This document shows positions 58,794 to 64,000 of a DNA stretch of 64,000 nucleotides, piece by piece. The DNA lies in the NCBI GenBank assembly GCA_045106235.1, contig JBGCEJ010000039.1, positions 17,504 to 81,503 on the forward strand, read 5' to 3'. Every line of letters begins with the position of its first letter. Position 1 is the stretch's first letter. The notes below the pieces were generated by a model that was given only the letters and a program-made list of their open reading frames with translations, was not told the DNA's origin and searched no databases. A program made the position numbers and the translations under genes. This DNA is from UBA4427 sp045106235 (GTDB lineage: Bacteria; Myxococcota_A; UBA9160; UBA4427).

Positions 58794-60674
58794 TTGGACG
58801 ATATGGAAGATACCGAGAGCGAAGACTCGCTCGTCGGCCAACTTCTGGACGAGCGGTACGAGATCCAAAGATCCCTCGACCGCGGCGGAATGGGCACGGT
58901 CTACCTCGCTTGGGACAGCACCCTCGAGCGTCAGGTCGTGGTTAAGATTCCCCACGCGCGTCTGATGTCCGACCGCACCTTCCGGCAGCGCTTTCTCCAA
59001 GAAATCCGCGACCTCGCCACCCACGAACATCCCGCCATCCTGCGCATCGAAGGCAGCGGCGAACACGGCGAAGTGCCCTACGCCGTCGTTCAGTACTTGA
59101 GCGGTGGCAACCTCCGCGACCGCATCTCGAGTCAGGGCGGACAGCAGACGCCCGAAGAAGTTCTGGAGTGGCTCCCGACCATCGCGGATGCGCTTGATAC
59201 GGTGCATAGGAACGGCAGCCTGCACCGCGACGTCAAGCCCGCCAACCTCCTCTTCGACCAGCGCGGCAACGCCGTGCTTTCGGATTTCGGCATCGCCACC
59301 GCGATGGGCGCCGCCGATCCGGACGCCCCGACCCAGGAAGTCCGAGCTGAACTCACGGTGGTCGGCACGTTTGTGGGCTCCCCCGCCTATGCCCCTCCTG
59401 AAGCGATCGACCGGATCCTCACGCCGTCCTATGACCAATACAGCCTGGCTACCGTCGTCTATCTAGCGATTACGGGCGAGCTCCCTTTTGCCGGAAAAAC
59501 GAATGAGGCGATCCTTGTCGCGAAGGAAAAAGGCACGCCGCCCAAGATCGATCACAAGCGCTTGAAAGCGCCGCTCTCGCGGGCCGCGGAAAAAGCAATC
59601 ATGAAGGGGCTCGCGCGGCAGCCCGAGGATCGCTTCGAATCGTGCACCGCGTTCGCGGAGGCCTTCGCATCAACGCAGTCCGTCACCCTACCCAGCGGCG
59701 GCGGCGCCAAATGGGCCGGCCTCGCAGCAGCCCTGGCGATTGGCGTCTTCGCGCTCAGCCAGTTTTTCGGGGCAGTGAAGGAGGGCCTTGCGCCCGTCGC
59801 CCCGGAAATACAAAGCGCAGTCAACGAAAACGAATCGGTCAACGAGGGCGGTACGAGCGAAGCCGCGGGCTCAGCGAAGCGCGAAGAATCGAAGAGCCGT
59901 GAGACGTCAAAGCCTAACGCGGCGGCGGCGGCTGATACGGCTTCTGCCGACTCGATCACGGCGCTGCTCGGCAGCAAGCCCGAAGAGATCGACCGTGCAA
60001 TTCTGATTTGTGAAGGCGGCGGGGGAACAGCGGAACAATGTGCGCGCGAAGTCTTCGCCGACGAACGCCTGCGCGAAGTCATCCTCACGCCCTACACGCT
60101 CGACCGGACCGAAGTCACGAACGCGGCCTTTGCCCGCTTCGCTGAAGACACGGGCTATCAGACAACTGCCGAGGAGCGTGGGTACAGCTGGGACATTACG
60201 CGCTGCCGGCGCTGCAGCTGGCGTTCGCCGAGGCCCGCGCTGCTTTCGAGCGAGATCCCCGATGCGCCTGTAGTGCATGTTTCTTGGAGCGACGCCCGGG
60301 CCTATTGCGAATGGGACGGCGGACGTTTACCGACCGAAGATGAATGGGAATTCGCCGCCCGAGGCAAGGAGCGTCGCACCTATCCATGGGGCGAAGACTG
60401 GGACGCGTCGCGACTCCGCGACGTGAATGCCCCGGGCCTCGGACTCGAGCCCGTTGGATCCCATCCGACCGGCGCCACGCCCGAAGGCATTTTCGATCTC
60501 GCAGGCAGTGTTTGGGAATGGACATCGACCGCAAGCGGCGAAGGCGAGCGGCGGATCTTCAAGGGCGCGTCTTGGTCCGACCGCATCCCGGCGTATTTCC
60601 GCGCGGCCGCTTTTTCCGAAGACGCAGCAGACTACTCGAGCATCTCGCTCGGCTTCCGCTGCGCCCGGCCCTAG
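58794..60674 (+). CDS. Ser/Thr protein kinase fused to a sulfatase-modifying-factor (FGE-like) domain
   Basis: 626 aa. Residues 20-290 are a Hanks-type kinase: glycine loop RGGMGTVYL (31-36), Lys-51 in VVVKIPH, HRDVKPAN (144-151), DFG (164-166) and the activation segment GTFVGSPAYAPPEAID. Residues about 307-327 are a transmembrane helix; the linker (330-400) is Ser/Glu/Ala-rich. Residues 420-626 are an FGE/SUMF1-like domain: DRTEVTNAAFARFAEDTGY, RLPTEDEWEFAARG, YPWGEDW, GSVWEWTS and SLGFRCARP. In true FGEs the catalytic Cys pair follows the GGS-like turn; here GASWSDRIPAYFRAA has none. A separate Cys pair (RCRRCSW) sits near residue 471. Start TTG 58794 after GGGGAGG. Confidence 0.92.
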   Translation: MDDMEDTESEDSLVGQLLDERYEIQRSLDRGGMGTVYLAWDSTLERQVVVKIPHARLMSDRTFRQRFLQEIRDLATHEHPAILRIEGSGEHGEVPYAVVQYLSGGNLRDRISSQGGQQTPEEVLEWLPTIADALDTVHRNGSLHRDVKPANLLFDQRGNAVLSDFGIATAMGAADPDAPTQEVRAELTVVGTFVGSPAYAPPEAIDRILTPSYDQYSLATVVYLAITGELPFAGKTNEAILVAKEKGTPPKIDHKRLKAPLSRAAEKAIMKGLARQPEDRFESCTAFAEAFASTQSVTLPSGGGAKWAGLAAALAIGVFALSQFFGAVKEGLAPVAPEIQSAVNENESVNEGGTSEAAGSAKREESKSRETSKPNAAAAADTASADSITALLGSKPEEIDRAILICEGGGGTAEQCAREVFADERLREVILTPYTLDRTEVTNAAFARFAEDTGYQTTAEERGYSWDITRCRRCSWRSPRPALLSSEIPDAPVVHVSWSDARAYCEWDGGRLPTEDEWEFAARGKERRTYPWGEDWDASRLRDVNAPGLGLEPVGSHPTGATPEGIFDLAGSVWEWTSTASGEGERRIFKGASWSDRIPAYFRAAAFSEDAADYSSISLGFRCARP

Positions 60675-61693
60675 CGAATCGGCGTAAACTCCACCCGCCG
60701 GTTCATGCTCCGCGCGTAGTCCGACTGCTCGTTCATGAGCGGATTTTTCTCGCCGTGGGCTTCAATTTCGAGACGCCCCGGGTCGATGCCGCCCTGCTCG
60801 ACCAAATACCCGCGCACCGTGTTTGCGCGGCGCTCTGACAAGCTGAGGTTATGTTCGTTCGTGCCGCGATCATCCGTATGCCCCGCCACGTTGAAGCGCA
60901 TATCTCGAAGCTTCGGATCTTTCAGCGCCCGTGCGAACTCGTCGATATTGCGCCGGGCCGAATCGTTCAGCGTCGCTGAATTGGTTCCGAACTGAATCTG
61001 CAGGTCGAGTTTGGCCGGACGAATGGAGCGCGTTCGCTCGCCGAAAAAGCCAACGATATCCGCCGAGCGGTACTGTACGGCCCCGCGCCCCTGAATCTGC
61101 TGAACCACATGGGCCACGCGAATGGCATCGGCGGGACGACCGTTCAGAACGGAGCGCAGCCGCCGCACGAAAGCGGGGCCTTCATGGGGCTCGAAGGAAA
61201 CGACGACATCGGAGTCGCTGATGCCCAACTCGCCCCGGGTAATCGGCTCGGCCGTCACGACCGCGTAGACCGTGTCTTGCCCGACCGGCGGCTGAACCTC
61301 GAGGGTAAATCCGTCTCCGCGACTCGGCAGGTCGACCGTGCGCCCCGCCTCCACTCGTCCCGCCGAAACATCCATGCGCGGATAGAGCAGCGTCGTCGAA
61401 CCATGCATATCGACATGGACAGCGGTCAGATAGCCCGTTCGATTCGACTCGAATCGGTAGGCGAGCTCGTCGCCGATGCGCAGTGGACCGCCGTCGCCCT
61501 GATTCACGAAAACTCGGACGCCCTCCCCCGAAGCGCCCCCCTGAACCGCGCGCAGCACCTCGATCGTATCCTCGCGCGGAGAAGCGCTGCCGAGGCTCGG
61601 CATCAAGATGCCCGCGATAATCAAGAGCGCGGTCACAAACGGGGTCACGCTCGGGCGCCGGGCATTTATCTCAGTCGGTTGATTCATTTCCAT
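60671..61693 (-). CDS. DUF4384-OmpA fusion envelope protein
   Basis: 340 aa. A signal or membrane segment (FVTALLIIAGILMPSLGSAS) is followed by a DUF4384-like beta domain (RVFVNQGDGGPLRIGDELAYRFESNRTGYLTAVHVDMHGSTTLLYPR), often linked to kinases or caspase-like effectors in other bacteria. Residues 225-340 are an OmpA C-terminal peptidoglycan-binding domain: LQIQFGTNSATLND and VAGHTDDRGTNEHNLSLSERRANTVRGYLVEQGG. It starts two bases after the stop of the upstream FHA-ferredoxin gene (GGAGA spacing 8), so it is in the same operon. Confidence 0.88.
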   Translation of the reverse strand: MEMNQPTEINARRPSVTPFVTALLIIAGILMPSLGSASPREDTIEVLRAVQGGASGEGVRVFVNQGDGGPLRIGDELAYRFESNRTGYLTAVHVDMHGSTTLLYPRMDVSAGRVEAGRTVDLPSRGDGFTLEVQPPVGQDTVYAVVTAEPITRGELGISDSDVVVSFEPHEGPAFVRRLRSVLNGRPADAIRVAHVVQQIQGRGAVQYRSADIVGFFGERTRSIRPAKLDLQIQFGTNSATLNDSARRNIDEFARALKDPKLRDMRFNVAGHTDDRGTNEHNLSLSERRANTVRGYLVEQGGIDPGRLEIEAHGEKNPLMNEQSDYARSMNRRVEFTPIR

Positions 61694-61694
61694 C

Positions 61695-63080
61695 TCAAAG
61701 TCTCCGCAATCGAACATTCCCGCGCACACGCGCCAGACAAGCCAGTCGATATTTTTCCGGATCCGGCGCCACCTGCTCCGTGATCTGGATCGTCTTCATT
61801 TCGTCGCCGAGCGGATCAGGTGGTACAAGACCATCTGCCCCGCCGACCAGCCCTACAACGCATACCCCGCAACCCCCGTCGCCGCATTCCCAATCGACGG
61901 GTTCCCCGCGCTCGAGCCCGGCAGCCTTCACTGCGTCCAGGAGCGTTTGCCCCTCCGCCGCTTGGATCTGGACCGGCGGGCCTTCTGCACCGCGCTCAAG
62001 TACAAGTTCAAAGGTTCGAGCCGCGTCCATCGCAGCTTCCTCTTCAAAGACCATCACTGTGGCCTCTTCTGAGAGATCCGTGGCGCCCCCGTCTTCAGCT
62101 TCCTTCGACTGGGTCCGTACGGGTGCAGTTTCCTCGAAATCGACCGATGCATCGGCAGCAGAGTCTTCCTCCACCGCCTCTGCTTCAACAGCCTGAGTGA
62201 CCTCGACGACTTCGACGACGGCCTCCTCTTTCAGCTCCTCTTGCAGCTCCTCTTTTACTGGGTCTTCGCGGCGCCCGAGGCGCTTGAGTCGCGCCGCAAG
62301 ACCGGGACTTCTGTTCTCATTCAGTGCCTGATCGGCGCTGGAAGGTTCCGCCGCGCGATTGGGCCGCGCAGCCGGTGCGCGCTGCGGAGCCGCCTCGAGC
62401 AGAGTCGCCTCCTCCGGGGGAGGCTGTTCAGCGGGCGCCTCCGCCTGCTCGACGACCGCATCGATCCGAAACCGATGCGTCGCAAGCCGGAACTCATCCC
62501 CATCCTGCAGTGGCACCGGCTCGCCCAGCTTGATGTAAGTGCCGTTATGGGCGCCGCGATCGTAGAGCCGAAGACGGCCCTCTTCGTGAACCACCTGGGC
62601 ATGCCTGCGCGAAAGACGAGAATCCTCTCGGTCAAGGACGAGGTCCGAAGTGCGCCCCAAGAAAAGTCCTGCGTCAGGCACCCGGTATTTCTCGCGGAGC
62701 CGACCGTCTGGACCGTGATGGCGCAGCTCCCACAGCTCCTCTCTGCGTCGGACGAGCAGGATCTGCGACCCCAGCCAAATCTGATCATCCTCCCGAAGGC
62801 CCCAGCCCTTACCGGCGGGAACCCGAAGCCAAACCCCGGTCGCCGAGTCCAAATCCTCAACGAACGCACTGCCCTCTTTGACAAAGAGCCGGGCATGCTG
62901 CGCTGACATCTGAGGGTCGTCTGGACAGTCCAGTCCCTCCGCCGTGCGGCCAATCTCAAGCCCGGACGCCGGTACGACCGCGTCGCGCAAAACTTCGCCC
63001 GCAGCCCCCAGATCCTGAACAACCCATTCTCGCACCTTCATCGCCGACCGTCCGGAAGCAACCTCGAATTCCCCATCCAC
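61695..63080 (-). CDS. Double-FHA protein fused to a [2Fe-2S] ferredoxin domain
   Basis: 461 aa. FHA-1 at about 35-110 has GR (44-45) and S59-x2-H62 but lacks the Asn of the last loop. FHA-2 at about 135-205 is canonical: LGRTSD (141-146), SRRH (157-160) and AHNGTY (177-182), the phosphothreonine-binding residues. The middle 210-350 is a low-complexity, very acidic linker with Glu/Val repeats. The C-terminus (355-461) is a plant-type ferredoxin: C399-x4-C404-x2-C407, then C448 (LACLA). The GTG follows the stop of the FHA-TM gene directly; ATG 63041 is an alternative. Such FHA-ferredoxin fusion is not one I recognise. Confidence 0.85.
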   Translation of the reverse strand: MDGEFEVASGRSAMKVREWVVQDLGAAGEVLRDAVVPASGLEIGRTAEGLDCPDDPQMSAQHARLFVKEGSAFVEDLDSATGVWLRVPAGKGWGLREDDQIWLGSQILLVRRREELWELRHHGPDGRLREKYRVPDAGLFLGRTSDLVLDREDSRLSRRHAQVVHEEGRLRLYDRGAHNGTYIKLGEPVPLQDGDEFRLATHRFRIDAVVEQAEAPAEQPPPEEATLLEAAPQRAPAARPNRAAEPSSADQALNENRSPGLAARLKRLGRREDPVKEELQEELKEEAVVEVVEVTQAVEAEAVEEDSAADASVDFEETAPVRTQSKEAEDGGATDLSEEATVMVFEEEAAMDAARTFELVLERGAEGPPVQIQAAEGQTLLDAVKAAGLERGEPVDWECGDGGCGVCVVGLVGGADGLVPPDPLGDEMKTIQITEQVAPDPEKYRLACLARVRGNVRLRRL

Positions 63081-64000
63081 CTACATCGCCAGCCAGCGAA
63101 AGATCGCAAGTAAGAGGACAGCACCTAACACCGAGCCCCCGAGACGCAAGGGACTCTGCCCCCGAAGCCTCTCAGCCCAGCCCCGCTCCGGGCTCCCGAA
63201 AGCCTCCGTGGATGCCGTCGTTTCGCGGCGTTCAAGGCCTTCTGTCACGCATCGCAGATGATCCTTGCCCATCACCAGATTCATCCCCACTTCAAGCGGA
63301 AGACTCTCCCAGACAGGTTCGCCATCGATGAAAACACTCTTCCCTTCTGCGGGCGTCATGATCCATTCCCCGTCTTCATTGCCCTCGATCAAAGCATGCT
63401 CCCGAGATGCCGAGGCGGTATAAAGACGGACATCATTCTCTTCTGCCCGACCGAGGCTGATATGCCAATGCCGCACGTCGAGTCGAATCCGCTCGCCCCT
63501 CCCCATGGAAGGCTCTATGCGCTCGAGGAGGAGTGGGGGCAGCGAAGCACTGGGCGCAATCGTACGCGGCCTTTCAAGCCCCGCAGTTGAAACCGCAAGC
63601 TGGGTGGCCGCCTCCGCCGCGACCTCAGCTCCTTCCGGTAAAGCCTCCTCGACGGGCTCCGCAGCCACCTGCGACGGTGGCGACAGGGACGAGGACGACT
63701 CTTCGACCGGCAACGACAAGAGCGTCGCCCCCTGCTCCGGAAGCGCGTCCTCCGACTCGAGATCTTCGGCGAGGGACTCGCTAGGCGGGGCCGTCGGTTC
63801 AGAAGCAAATTCGCGTGCCGTGGCTTCCTCGGCGGCCGCCTCTGGTTCACTTCCGGCCGCCGGGTCGGGGTCGAGCTGGGGTTCGGCCTCGGGCTCGGGC
63901 TCGGACTCGGACTCGGACTCGGGCTCTGGCTCGGGCTCGGGGACCGAGACGATCGTCTCCTCTTCCCCGATCAAGACCGGAGGCGCAGACCCGGACCAAC
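63081..64000 (-). CDS. Tail-anchored FHA protein (5' end outside the window)
   Basis: The reading frame is open to the window edge at 64000, so the N-terminus is missing; internal TTG 63974 is not a convincing start. At the visible start comes a Glu-Pro/Glu-Ser repeat (EPEPEPESESESEPEPE), then a long acidic Ala/Ser/Glu-rich stretch. The FHA domain at about 160-240 has ISLGRAEENDVRL, SASREHALIE and KSVFIDG: Arg and Ser/His are retained, the terminal Asn is not. The C-terminal GAVLLLAIFRWLAM is a single transmembrane tail. It is first in an operon with the FHA-ferredoxin and OmpA genes. Confidence 0.8.
   Translation of the reverse strand, partial: WSGSAPPVLIGEEETIVSVPEPEPEPESESESEPEPEAEPQLDPDPAAGSEPEAAAEEATAREFASEPTAPPSESLAEDLESEDALPEQGATLLSLPVEESSSSLSPPSQVAAEPVEEALPEGAEVAAEAATQLAVSTAGLERPRTIAPSASLPPLLLERIEPSMGRGERIRLDVRHWHISLGRAEENDVRLYTASASREHALIEGNEDGEWIMTPAEGKSVFIDGEPVWESLPLEVGMNLVMGKDHLRCVTEGLERRETTASTEAFGSPERGWAERLRGQSPLRLGGSVLGAVLLLAIFRWLAM
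63883..63942. repeat. Hexanucleotide repeat encoding an acidic Glu-Pro/Glu-Ser tract
   Basis: Ten near-identical units tcgggc/tcggac occupy 63883-63942. On the minus strand they encode alternating Glu-Pro and Glu-Ser pairs in the FHA-TM protein. Slippage would change the tract in two-residue steps without frameshift. Confidence 0.9.

Noticed and set aside
1..64000. Mobile element or prophage
   Set aside because: I saw no transposase, integrase, inverted-repeat pair with target duplication, or phage structural gene; all genes look like core or accessory metabolism.

Overview
The window is GC-rich (roughly 63% by eye), gene-dense chromosomal DNA from a Gram-negative bacterium. There are lipoproteins, an OmpA-type protein, an outer-membrane barrel ending in Phe, TRAP transport genes and HspQ. 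The mix of Ser/Thr kinase and FHA signalling, HDOD proteins, an F420-type LLM oxidoreductase, many acyl-CoA enzymes and a SelD fusion suggests a deltaproteobacterial-type lineage such as Myxococcota or a Binatota-like group. This placement is inference from gene content only. I saw no rRNA, tRNA, CRISPR array, insertion sequence or phage gene. No gap between genes exceeds about 300 bases.

Left third (1-25 kb). The 3' part of ilvD is followed by a flavoprotein-SelD fusion, a phosphotransferase translationally coupled to an HtrA protease, and a complete TRAP operon (dctP-dctQ-dctM) whose binding protein resembles 2-oxo-acid binders. Then come hspQ, a sixA-like phosphatase, a MAPEG protein, a D-threonine-aldolase-like PLP enzyme, an HD protein, a GST, a shattered second GST (pseudogene), an EthD-like protein, an HDOD protein, moaA, an Rrf2 regulator coupled to an A-type Fe-S carrier, a ClpP-like protein with an apparent Asp-to-Asn change in its triad, an acyl-CoA synthetase, a DUF1295 membrane protein, a TerB-like protein, a ToxR/CadC-type regulator and a double-ACT protein.

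Middle (25-45 kb). A one-chain ADP-forming acyl-CoA synthetase, an alanine/Na+ symporter, a secreted one-haem protein, an LLM oxidoreductase, an Old Yellow Enzyme with an altered HxxN motif, a ThuA-like lipoprotein, a K+ channel with RCK domains, ettA, a TIGR03790-like lipoprotein with Ca2+-binding repeats, a 3-hydroxyisobutyrate-dehydrogenase-type reductase, a giant Lhr helicase and a cobalamin-binding-type protein.

Right third (45-64 kb). thiO lies in an operon with a CusF-SCO fusion and an outer-membrane barrel, suggesting copper/cytochrome-oxidase maturation. A peptidase-MA-like protein, GMC oxidoreductase with a partner subunit, EAL-HDOD protein, crotonase, phosphodiesterase, acyl-CoA carboxyltransferase and psd follow. 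The window ends in a phospho-signalling island: a Ser/Thr kinase fused to a sulfatase-modifying-factor domain converges on an operon encoding a tail-anchored FHA protein, a double-FHA protein fused to a [2Fe-2S] ferredoxin, and a DUF4384-OmpA protein. This island is the best candidate for an undescribed system: a phosphothreonine-reading module wired to an electron carrier and the cell envelope.

A recurrent architectural feature is that five convergent gene pairs overlap by exactly four bases, four of them through a shared CTAG.
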